Under the pieces are notes generated by a model. That model had not been told where the DNA came from. It ran no database searches and was given only the letters and a program-made list of their open reading frames with translations. From NCBI GenBank assembly GCA_047639415.1, contig JBLINP010000118.1, forward strand, positions 1-12,504: a DNA stretch of 12,504 nt, read 5' to 3'. Shown here piece by piece: positions 6,588 through 12,504 of the stretch; the first letter of the stretch is position 1, and every line of letters begins with the position of its first letter. Made by a program: the position numbers and the translations under genes. Source of the stretch: OFTM34 sp047639415. GTDB taxonomy: Bacteria > Planctomycetota > UBA1135 > GCA-002686595.

Positions 6588-8492
6588 CTACAGCATCAAT
6601 TGTGCAATCAGCTTGGCGAAGTGCTCCGGGTGCGGAACCGCCGAACCTTCGCGTACGAGCGCCTGACCGTGCAACAAGTCGCAGTAATCAGCAAAACGCG
6701 TGCTTTCGCCTTCGTCTGTATGAATCGTCATCAAACGTTCAACCAGAGGATGCGTCGGGTTGAGTTCCAGTACGCGAGCCGTCTCAGGCACCGGTTGGCG
6801 AGCTTCACGCATAATGCGCTCAAGGTTCTGCGTCATGCCGTCCGCCCCCGTCACAAGAGCAACCGGGCTATCAATTAAGCGATTCGAAAAACGGACTTCG
6901 CTGACAGCGTCTTCCAACTCTTTCTTGATCGCAGCCAACAAAGGCTCGAATTCCTTCGACTTGGCTTCGCGTTCTTCCTTGCCGTCTTCGTTTTCGAACT
7001 CAAGGTCGCCCTTGTCCAGCGCGACGATTGATTTGCCTTCGTACTCAGTCAGCTTCTGGAAAGCAAACTCGTCGACGGAGTCCGACAACAGCAAGACTTC
7101 GTAGCCGAGTTTTGCGGCGATCTCGAGGTGCACCGACTTCGTCAGCGCCTCTTTGTCTTCACCCGCCAAGTAGTAAATCGACTCCTGCTTCTCAGGCATG
7201 GACTCGATGTACTCCCCTAGCGTGCGCGGACCGTCTGTGTTGGTCGTATTGAAGAGCGTGATGCCCGTGATCTCGCTTTGGAAACCATCATCGAAGTAGA
7301 TGCCCTCTTTGAGCACCTGGCCGAAGGAACTCCAGAACTCGAGGTAGCCCTCGCGTTCGTTCTCAAGGCGGTACTTGAGCGCCTCCAAAACCTTGCGAGT
7401 CACGCGTTTCTTGATCTGCCCCAATTCGCGGTTCTGCTGCAAAGTCTCGCGAGAAACGTTGAGCGGTAGATCCTCTGAGTCCACGACGCCGACGACGAAA
7501 CGGAGCCACAAGGGCATCAGGTTCTCGCACTCGGATTCGATGTGAACGCGTTTCACGTACAAGTCAACGCGCGACTTGGTGCGGTTCGGATCCAACGCCT
7601 CGAAGGGACGTTGCTTGGGAATAAACACCAACGCCTTGTAGACACTGGTGCCCTCTGCTGAGAAGTGGATCGTGTCGTAGGGCTCGGTCCAATCGTGCGA
7701 GATGTGCTTGTAAAACTCGTTGTACTCTTCGTCCTTGACGTCGGCCTTGGCGCGAGTCCACAACGGCTTTTGAGAGTTGAGTATCTCGGTTTTCGTGATC
7801 GTCTTCTTGTCGTCGTCCTCACCTTCGGTGCGCTCGACGTCCATTTCGATCGGATACTCCACGAAGTCCGAGTACTTGCGAACGATGTCGCGAAGCACCC
7901 ACTCACTGGTGAAGTCTTGGAACTCGTCATCGCCCTCGGTTTGAGAAGACAGGTGCAGCGTGATGCTCGTTCCGACCGTATCCCGATCGATCTCGGTCGT
8001 CGTGAAGCTACCGTCGCCTTCCGATTCCCAGCGCGTACCTTTTTCTTCGCCCGCCTTGCGCGTTTCGAGCACAACGCGATCGGCGACCATGAAACCGGAG
8101 TAAAAGCCGACTCCAAACTGACCGATGAGGCTGGGGAGATCGGCTTCCGCCTGATCCTTCTCTTGCATCTCTTCGATGAACTCGCGCGTGCCCGACTTTG
8201 CGATCGTTCCGATGTTGTTGATGACATCGTCACGCGACATGCCAATACCATTGTCGGTCAAAGTTAGCGTTCGGGCGGCGGTATCCACGTCCAAACGAAT
8301 GCACGGCTCGCCTTCGAACTCCAAGTCGGAGTTTTCAAGTGCTTTCACCCGACGCTTGTCGAGCGCATCGCTAGCGTTGGATACAAGCTCCCGCAGAAAG
8401 ATCTCTTTCTGCGTATAGAGCGAGTGAATCATCAGGTCGAGCAATTGCTTGGTCTCTGCCTGAAACTCGAGAGTCTCTGTTCCTGTGGACAC
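6588..8492 (-). CDS. htpG: Chaperone protein HtpG (bacterial Hsp90)
   Basis: HtpG is a cytosolic, ATP-dependent homodimeric chaperone. The 634-aa length is close to the ~624 residues of E. coli HtpG. The N-terminal GHKL ATPase domain shows all the key blocks: FLRELVSNASDALDK (catalytic Glu35, Mg-binding Asn39), LTDNGIGMS (Asp80), NNIGTIAKSGT (93-102) and GQFGVGFYSGFMVAD (124 onward). The middle domain has RVHIESECENLMPLWLRF and the conserved DLPLNVSRETLQQN. The C-terminal dimerisation domain ends in LIAQLML and has no eukaryotic MEEVD tail. The start is GTG 8492, and a strong ribosome binding site, TTTGGAGGTAGGACC, sits directly upstream on the - strand, which fixes it. The gene ends at a strong terminator. 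No CIRCE element was found upstream, and no heat-shock sigma promoter could be called confidently. Confidence 0.97.
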   Translation of the reverse strand: MSTGTETLEFQAETKQLLDLMIHSLYTQKEIFLRELVSNASDALDKRRVKALENSDLEFEGEPCIRLDVDTAARTLTLTDNGIGMSRDDVINNIGTIAKSGTREFIEEMQEKDQAEADLPSLIGQFGVGFYSGFMVADRVVLETRKAGEEKGTRWESEGDGSFTTTEIDRDTVGTSITLHLSSQTEGDDEFQDFTSEWVLRDIVRKYSDFVEYPIEMDVERTEGEDDDKKTITKTEILNSQKPLWTRAKADVKDEEYNEFYKHISHDWTEPYDTIHFSAEGTSVYKALVFIPKQRPFEALDPNRTKSRVDLYVKRVHIESECENLMPLWLRFVVGVVDSEDLPLNVSRETLQQNRELGQIKKRVTRKVLEALKYRLENEREGYLEFWSSFGQVLKEGIYFDDGFQSEITGITLFNTTNTDGPRTLGEYIESMPEKQESIYYLAGEDKEALTKSVHLEIAAKLGYEVLLLSDSVDEFAFQKLTEYEGKSIVALDKGDLEFENEDGKEEREAKSKEFEPLLAAIKKELEDAVSEVRFSNRLIDSPVALVTGADGMTQNLERIMREARQPVPETARVLELNPTHPLVERLMTIHTDEGESTRFADYCDLLHGQALVREGSAVPHPEHFAKLIAQLML

Positions 8493-8752
8493 GGTCCTAC
8501 CTCCAAATATCGTGGTCTAAGAAAAGGGCGCACGTATTTGCGCGCGAAATGCAGCTACTAGAACTTCTGACAGCGGCCCCAGCTATTGAGCCCTTCGGTC
8601 AAGTTCTGGGCGAAAGACCATAACGACCAAAGTACAAGGGCGAAACCCATAGCGTCCTTCTCCCCCCTTGTTCCGCCTCTCCCGAGCGCGATACCCTCCG
8701 CCTTCTGAAAACGGTTCGATCCATCGCAATTCTTCCATTCCGGAGCCTCCCC

Positions 8753-9082
8753 ATGAAAATCACCCCCCGCCGCCTGCTTGCCCCTAGCCTCGCGCTTTGC
8801 CTGCTATTGCTCCCCGGCTGCCTGGCTGGCCCTTACCAGCTAAGCCGCAGCTGGGACGACTGGGTCAACCAGAAGTACAGCGAGGACGCGCGCCTCCACG
8901 GAGCCGTCTTCCAAAATATCGTGCCGGTCTACCCCTTCGCCGGACTAGTGCTCGGCTTTGTCGATGTCATCGTCGTCAACCCCTACTACTTCTGGGGCAA
9001 CGATGTCTGGCAAGGCAATGGCACTGCGTTCAAGCACGCCGAGACCCCAAAGGCTCAGAGAATTATCGAAGGTTCCTTCTAG
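8753..9082 (+). CDS. Small lipoprotein, DUF3332-like, function unknown
   Basis: This 109-aa protein starts with a clear lipoprotein signal peptide: a basic start (MKITPRR), a hydrophobic core (LLAPSLALCLLLL) and a lipobox LPGC, giving a mature N-terminal cysteine at about residue 22. The remainder is short and aromatic-rich, with a weakly hydrophobic stretch (VYPFAGLVLGFVDVIVV) followed by NPYYFWGNDVWQGNG. The pattern of a lipobox, then a V.P.Y / D..V.N...FW.G core, resembles the small DUF3332-type lipoproteins; I hold that family match loosely. ATG 8753 is preceded by CCGGAG at a proper distance. It is divergent from htpG across a 260-bp gap. It would be processed by Lgt, encoded in the same window. 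The stop codon TAG lies within the hairpin at 9079-9108. Confidence 0.8.
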   Translation: MKITPRRLLAPSLALCLLLLPGCLAGPYQLSRSWDDWVNQKYSEDARLHGAVFQNIVPVYPFAGLVLGFVDVIVVNPYYFWGNDVWQGNGTAFKHAETPKAQRIIEGSF

Positions 9083-9108
9083 CCCGGATTATTCATGAAC
9101 CGGGCTAG
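9079..9108. repeat. Stop-codon-overlapping hairpin (9-bp inverted repeat)
   Basis: CTAGCCCGG (9079-9087) pairs exactly with CCGGGCTAG (9100-9108) around a 12-nt loop that itself contains TTCATGAA. The lipoprotein stop TAG (9080-9082) is inside the left arm. There is no U tract, so it is not a textbook terminator. From memory, similar CCGGATTATTCATG sequences occur at the ends of some insertion elements, so it may be an IS or MITE end; no transposase or second end was found here. Confidence 0.6.
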
Positions 9109-9417
9109 GTGATAGGCGTCGACATCATCGACGGTGATTTAAATCTGAACTCCGACGCGAGCTTGATGAGCCTGCAAGTCGTTCGCATTTTTGGTCCAGT
9201 AGGCGAGCGAGAATCATTGGACATCACAATTCCTTCGATCGAGGGTTGTGGAACATTTAGTGCGCCATTGCATGCTCAAGGCGCCAGATAGAAGCGATCG
9301 AATTTAGCAAATCACCTGATATCGTGGATCAGCGTCACAATTCCAAGGCTTCGACGAAAGCACTGCGAGTGGCCTCCGCCATCCCAATATCAAGGTCCTT
9401 TACCTACACTAGCGAAC
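9109..9417. other. Intergenic stretch without a supported gene
   Basis: Between the hairpin after the lipoprotein and the selenoprotein start there is about 310 bp. A GTG-initiated 60-codon frame (9109-9291) and an ATG frame from 9324 exist, but neither has a ribosome binding site or recognisable motifs, and the second runs into the signal-peptide region of the real gene in another frame. The 9109-9291 frame is in phase with the downstream gene but closed by a TAG at 9289-9291. A small palindrome, GTCGACATCATCGAC (9118-9132), is present. The promoter of the selenoprotein gene probably lies here but was not identified. Confidence 0.4.
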
Positions 9418-10404
9418 ATGATCATCCCCTCGAATTGGCGAATCGCTGCACTCGCTGCGCCTGCATTGGCGTGCTTGAGTCTTGCTCCAACCACAAGTTC
9501 CCCCACCGTTTTGAATACGCTCGAAAACCCAGTTGAACTAGGACTGGTCAAGTGGGGCCGAGACTTTGGAGGCGCACAAAAAGCAGCCGCCGATTCGAAG
9601 AAGCCCATCCTCTTGCTGTTCCAAGAAATCCCGGGCTGAAGCACCTGCGTCAATTTCGGTCGTGGACCGTTATCAAACCCTCTTCTCGTCGAAGCCATGG
9701 AGACGGAATTCGTTCCCGTCGCCATCCATAACAACAAAGGCGGCGAGGATGAAAGAATACTGGAGCGCTTTGAGGAGCCCAGCTGGAACAACCCAGTCAT
9801 GCGATTTGTCGATGCGGGCGGCACCGATGTCATTCCGCGAAAGGATCGCGTCTGGGACACACACGGCGTTGCCGAGCGAATGCTGGCTGCCTTGACCGCC
9901 GCGAAGAAGCCTGTGCCCGCTTATCTCGAACTGGCTGAACTCGAAGCGCGAACAAAAGGCATTGAGACCACAACCTTTGCCATGCCGTGTTTCTGGGAAG
10001 GCGAATCGCGCTTGGGCGCACTAGCCGGCGTGACGGCGACCCGAGCTGGCTGGCTCGATGGTCGCGAAGTCATCGAAGTTCAATTCGATCCGAAGACGCT
10101 CGCCTACACGGAGTTGCTCGCGCAGGCACGCAAGTTCAATTGCTTGAGTCACGCCTACGTGACTTCGAAGCAGCAACTGAGCCAGGCTCAAACCGTACTT
10201 GGAGGATCCAAGGTCAAACAAGTCACCGAACGCGCCAAAGACGCGAAGGCTTCCGACCAGCTCTATTACTTGAAGCGCTCGCCACTTCACAAACTGACTC
10301 TAAGCCCACTTCAAAAGACGCGCGTCAACGCCGCTTTGCGCTTAGGGAAAAGTGGAACCGAGTGGCTCTCCCCCAAGCAAAAGCTCGCCGCAGATCAGCT
10401 CTAA
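9418..10404 (+). CDS. Predicted selenoprotein: exported thioredoxin-like (UxxC) domain fused to MsrA-like domain
   Basis: One 328-residue frame is interrupted only by TGA at 9637-9639. The frame is conserved-looking on both sides: KKPILLLFQEIPG precedes the TGA and STCVNFGRG follows it, so the TGA replaces the first Cys of a thioredoxin CxxC motif (Sec74, Cys77). The N-terminus (WRIAALAAPALACLSL) is a signal peptide, possibly lipidated at Cys19, although the lipobox is poor. Residues ~38-165 look thioredoxin-like. Residues ~185-245 resemble MsrA: TFAMPCFWEGES matches the GCFWG motif (Cys191), and EVIEVQFDPKTLAYTELLAQ matches MsrA's E.V.v.yDP..isY..Ll. Another Cys is at 242. I recall VPGUxxT thioredoxin-like (seleno)protein families; here the motif is IPGUSTC. 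The likely role is thiol/methionine-sulfoxide repair outside the cytoplasm. ATG 9418 lacks a clear Shine-Dalgarno sequence. The alternative, a nonsense pseudogene, is less likely given the exact position of the TGA. Confidence 0.82.
9637..9639 (+). other. Predicted selenocysteine codon (in-frame TGA, Sec74)
   Basis: The TGA is in phase with both flanking coding parts and falls at the redox-active position of the Trx-like motif, I-P-G-[U]-S-T-C. TGA is used as a normal stop elsewhere in the window (6285-6287), so a general stop-to-sense code change is not the explanation. Confidence 0.8.
9657..9669 (+). promoter_or_regulatory. Candidate bacterial SECIS stem-loop
   Basis: CGGTC (9657-9661) pairs with GACCG (9665-9669) around the loop GTG, whose first base is G. 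Two more pairs (9653-9654 with 9672-9673) can form below a 2x2 mismatch. The stem starts 17 nt and the loop 22 nt after the TGA. From memory, bacterial SECIS elements have a small apical stem-loop, with a G near the start of the loop, about 16-37 nt past the UGA, so this fits. The stem is short and the loop small, so the call is supportive rather than decisive. Confidence 0.55.
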
Positions 10405-10419
10405 CCTTCAGGTTAGAGC
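10398..10419. terminator. Hairpin overlapping the selenoprotein stop, between convergent genes
   Basis: GCTCTAACC (10398-10406) pairs perfectly with GGTTAGAGC (10411-10419) around the loop TTCA. The stop TAA (10402-10404) is in the left arm. No U tract follows on either strand, so it may be a weak or Rho-assisted terminator or an mRNA 3'-end stabiliser between this gene and glyS. Confidence 0.6.
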
Positions 10420-10465
10420 CTGAACGACTAATTCGCGTCGCAAAGGTAGAGACCGACCCTGCCGT

Positions 10466-11812
10466 TTAACGCTTCCAGTTCTGGTTCGCCTCGTCGATCC
10501 AGTGCAGGAGTTCCGAGATCTTGACCGTCTCCTGCTTCATCGAATCGCGCTCGCGCACAGTCACGACATCTTTTTCAAGCGTGTCGCCATCGATCGTGAT
10601 GCAGTACGGCGTTCCGATTTCGTCCTGACGACGATAGCGACGACCGATGGCCGCCTTCTCGTCGTAATAGGTCGAGTAGCGCGCACGACGCAGCATGGCT
10701 TCGACTTCGTGCGCCTTCTCCGGCATGCCGTCCTTCTTCACCAGCGGGAACACCGCGCAGGTGATTGGCGCAATTTCCGGATGGAAGTGCAGCACGACGC
10801 GCGTGTCCTTCTCTAGTTGCTCCTCTTCGTAGGCATCGATCAAGAAGGTCAAAGCCATACGATCGATGCCACCCGCGGGTTCAATCACATAGGGCGTGTA
10901 CTTTTCTTTGGTCTGCGGATCGAAGAAGAGCAAATCCTTACCGGAGGCTTCGGAGTGGCGTTTCAGATCGAAGTCCGTTCTGCAAGCGATGCCTTCTAGC
11001 TCGCCCCATCCGAAGGGATACAGGTACTCGACGTCGGCGCAAGCCGTGCTGTAGTGAGCCAGTTCGTCCCCACCGTGCTCGCGCAGTCGCAAGTTTTCGG
11101 GACGGATACCTAAGTCCGAGTACCACTTGAAGCGTTCGTTACGCCAGTACTCGTACCACTGGTCGTTTTCGGCGGGCGGTACGAAGAATTCCATCTCGGC
11201 CTGTTCGAACTCACGCGTGCGGAAAACGAAGTTGCCCGGAGTGATCTCGTTGCGGAAGGACTTGCCGATTTGAGCAATTCCAAAGGGCGGTTTCATGCGC
11301 GCCGAATCCAGGACATTTTTGAAGTTCAAAAAGATGCCTTGGGCCGTTTCGGGTCGCAGATAAGCCTCCGAAGCGCTGTCCGCCACCGGTCCCATATTGG
11401 TCTTGAACATCAGGTTGAACGAGCGTTCCTCTGTCAGCTCTCCGCCACATTCACCGGGACGCTTCGATGGCTTTTCTAGACAGCGTGCGTCTTCGAGCTT
11501 ATCCGCGCGGAAACGGCCTTTGCACTTTTTACAATCCACCATGGGATCGCTAAATCCGCCCACATGACCGGATACCTCCCAGACCTTCGGATTTTGAATA
11601 ATGGCCGAGTCCAAGCCCACCACGTCGGCTCGGGCGGTCACGACACGACTCCACCAAGCCTCCTTGACGTGCCGCTTGAGCTCGACTCCCAAAGGTCCGT
11701 AATCGTACGTATTCCCGATACCCCCGTAGATTTCGGAGGCCTGAAACACGAAGCCCCTGCGCTTGCAGAGAGAGACGATCGTGTTCATTGGGGAGTTGTC
11801 TTGCTTGGCCAT
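10466..11812 (-). CDS. glyS: Glycine--tRNA ligase (homodimeric class II type)
   Basis: This enzyme charges tRNA-Gly with glycine in the cytosol. It is the single-chain alpha2 type, not the alpha/beta type. I place the start at ATG 11812 (MAKQDNSPMNTIVSLCKRR), giving 448 aa; the frame stays open 45 codons further upstream (to 11947), but that part has no family resemblance. Landmarks are FQASEIYGGIGNTYDYGPLG (23-42), a CxxC (Cys94, Cys97) in the insertion with a later CGGELTEERSFNLMF, LRPETAQGIF (152-161), motif 2 from GKSFRNEITPG to EFEQAE (183-206), and motif 3 around EPAGGIDR (311-318). The anticodon-binding domain follows (HPEIAPITCAVFPL, then the GRRYRRQDEIGTPYCITID stretch). No good Shine-Dalgarno precedes 11812; ATG 11788 is a possible alternative start. 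It is convergent with the selenoprotein gene and divergent from the phosphoesterase. Confidence 0.95.
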   Translation of the reverse strand: MAKQDNSPMNTIVSLCKRRGFVFQASEIYGGIGNTYDYGPLGVELKRHVKEAWWSRVVTARADVVGLDSAIIQNPKVWEVSGHVGGFSDPMVDCKKCKGRFRADKLEDARCLEKPSKRPGECGGELTEERSFNLMFKTNMGPVADSASEAYLRPETAQGIFLNFKNVLDSARMKPPFGIAQIGKSFRNEITPGNFVFRTREFEQAEMEFFVPPAENDQWYEYWRNERFKWYSDLGIRPENLRLREHGGDELAHYSTACADVEYLYPFGWGELEGIACRTDFDLKRHSEASGKDLLFFDPQTKEKYTPYVIEPAGGIDRMALTFLIDAYEEEQLEKDTRVVLHFHPEIAPITCAVFPLVKKDGMPEKAHEVEAMLRRARYSTYYDEKAAIGRRYRRQDEIGTPYCITIDGDTLEKDVVTVRERDSMKQETVKISELLHWIDEANQNWKR

Positions 11813-12094
11813 TGCTGTTTGTGCTGAAAGCGCTGGCCTCGCGGACAGCGGTGTTCGGGTCAATTTTGGGCTGGGGAGTCTATCAGCAGCCCCTCGCGAA
11901 CAAAGCGCTGAGTCGCTCCTCCTCAAGCAAATTGAAAGCGTTTCCACAACACGTAAACGAATTCCGGTCCCACCCTAGAAACAGTTGGAAATCACCCCCA
12001 GCGAACCCAGACTGTCCCCATCTCAAGCGCGACGGACTAGTTGGTCGATAAGCAGCTGCAACTAGACGCGCAACTCCGGAGATGAGAAGCAGGC

Positions 12095-12504
12095 ATGGTT
12101 CAGGGGATAGATAAGATCAGACGAATTTTCGTCGTATTCGCCGTATTGGCGATTTTGCCGACCTCGTTGATCGAGGCGCGCCAATCAGAACTTGTGCGCG
12201 GGCCCTACCTGCAAAGCACGGCTGAAGGCGCCACTACGGTCGTTTGGAAAACGGCGAGCGCAGCCACTGGCGGTCTCAATGTCGGCCGCCTACCCGGCGG
12301 ACCCTGGGAGTTCGAATTGTCCGCTGGCAGCAAACTGGTCCACGCCTTCACGTTGAGCGGATTGGTTCCCGACGCGCGCTATTACTACGAAGTCGTCTCG
12401 GGCGGAAATGTTCGCGCGACGGGCCCTGACTATCACTTCTTCGCCGAGCGTTCGACGAACAGCCTCAAACCCTTTCGCTTCGTGGCTTGGGGAGATTCGG
12501 GTAC
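12095..12504 (+). CDS. Exported purple-acid-phosphatase-like metallophosphoesterase (5' part, cut by window edge)
   Basis: The first 136 codons of a gene that continues past the right edge. The N-terminus (IRRIFVVFAVLAILPTSLIEA) is a signal peptide. Then comes ELVRGPYLQSTAEGATTVVWKT and a beta-rich region ending in LSGLVPDARYYYEVVSGG, which is the FN3-like N-terminal domain of purple acid phosphatases and related PhoD/PAP-type enzymes. The visible end, FRFVAWGDSGT, is the first block of the calcineurin-like metallophosphatase fold, where the Asp of GDSG is a metal ligand. The remaining metal-binding motifs are outside the window, so activity cannot be confirmed. The start ATG 12095 is preceded by GGAGATGAGAAG, though at somewhat long spacing. 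The protein would act in the periplasm or outside the cell, probably on phosphate esters. Confidence 0.8.
   Translation, partial: MVQGIDKIRRIFVVFAVLAILPTSLIEARQSELVRGPYLQSTAEGATTVVWKTASAATGGLNVGRLPGGPWEFELSAGSKLVHAFTLSGLVPDARYYYEVVSGGNVRATGPDYHFFAERSTNSLKPFRFVAWGDSG

Noticed and set aside
7665..8267. Long open frame on the + strand inside htpG (200 codons)
   Set aside because: It is antisense to a fully conserved htpG coding sequence; composition is typical of a shadow frame.
8493..8752. CIRCE operator or sigma-32-type promoter upstream of htpG
   Set aside because: No TTAGCACTC-N9-GAGTGCTAA palindrome is present. A CTTGAC element on the - strand has no matching -10 partner at proper spacing.
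9118..9132. Small palindrome GTCGACATCATCGAC as an operator
   Set aside because: A 5-bp arm is expected by chance in this base composition and there is no second copy.
9109..9291. 60-codon GTG-initiated frame
   Set aside because: It has no ribosome binding site or known motif and sits directly after a hairpin; the length is compatible with chance.
9637..9639. Interpretation of the TGA as a nonsense mutation or as part of an altered genetic code
   Set aside because: The TGA falls precisely on the redox Cys position with the rest of the frame intact, which is improbable for random decay. TGA ends the gene at 6285-6287, so it is not generally reassigned. A sequencing error cannot be fully excluded.
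9697..10404. A separate 235-aa gene starting at ATG 9697
   Set aside because: The ATG lies in the middle of the thioredoxin-like domain (LLVEAMETEFVPVAI) with no ribosome binding site; it is the 3' part of the frame that begins at 9418.
11813..11947. N-terminal extension of glycyl-tRNA synthetase by 45 codons
   Set aside because: The segment has no similarity to GlyRS N-termini, and the ATG at 11812 gives the family-typical start.

Overview
The window looks like an ordinary chromosomal stretch from a moderately GC-rich, Gram-negative-type bacterium: it encodes Lgt, a lipoprotein with a lipobox and several exported proteins. A selenoprotein of the VPGU thioredoxin-like type, an RNase HII-like protein with a DEAGLG motif, and the Lgt active-site variants together remind me of Planctomycetota or a related phylum. 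This placement is an inference; no rRNA or other phylogenetic marker is present.

Layout. Bases 121-6287 carry five genes on the + strand: lgt (prolipoprotein diacylglyceryl transferase), a divergent RNase HII-like protein, an FAD-dependent UDP-galactopyranose-mutase-like oxidoreductase, a family-2 glycosyltransferase, and a multi-spanning membrane protein with a GT-C-like look. The last three read like part of a surface-glycan pathway. The block ends in a striking near-perfect palindrome (62-bp arms, 6279-6423) that contains the stop codon of the last gene. Next come a small inverted repeat and an intrinsic terminator shared with the convergent htpG (6588-8492, - strand). Divergent from htpG is a small lipoprotein gene (8753-9082), which ends inside a 9-bp hairpin.

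The most interesting locus is 9418-10404. It is one reading frame of 328 residues interrupted by a single in-frame TGA at 9637-9639. The TGA sits exactly where the first cysteine of a thioredoxin-type CxxC would be (I-P-G-TGA-S-T-C), and a small stem-loop follows at bacterial-SECIS distance. The simplest reading is an exported selenoprotein (Sec74) with a thioredoxin-like domain followed by an MsrA-like domain. A standard annotation would cut it into a 73-aa fragment and a 235-aa fragment.

The rest is glyS (homodimeric-type glycyl-tRNA synthetase, - strand, start placed at 11812) and the 5' part of an exported purple-acid-phosphatase-like metallophosphoesterase running off the right edge. No tRNA, rRNA, CRISPR array or intact transposase gene was seen.
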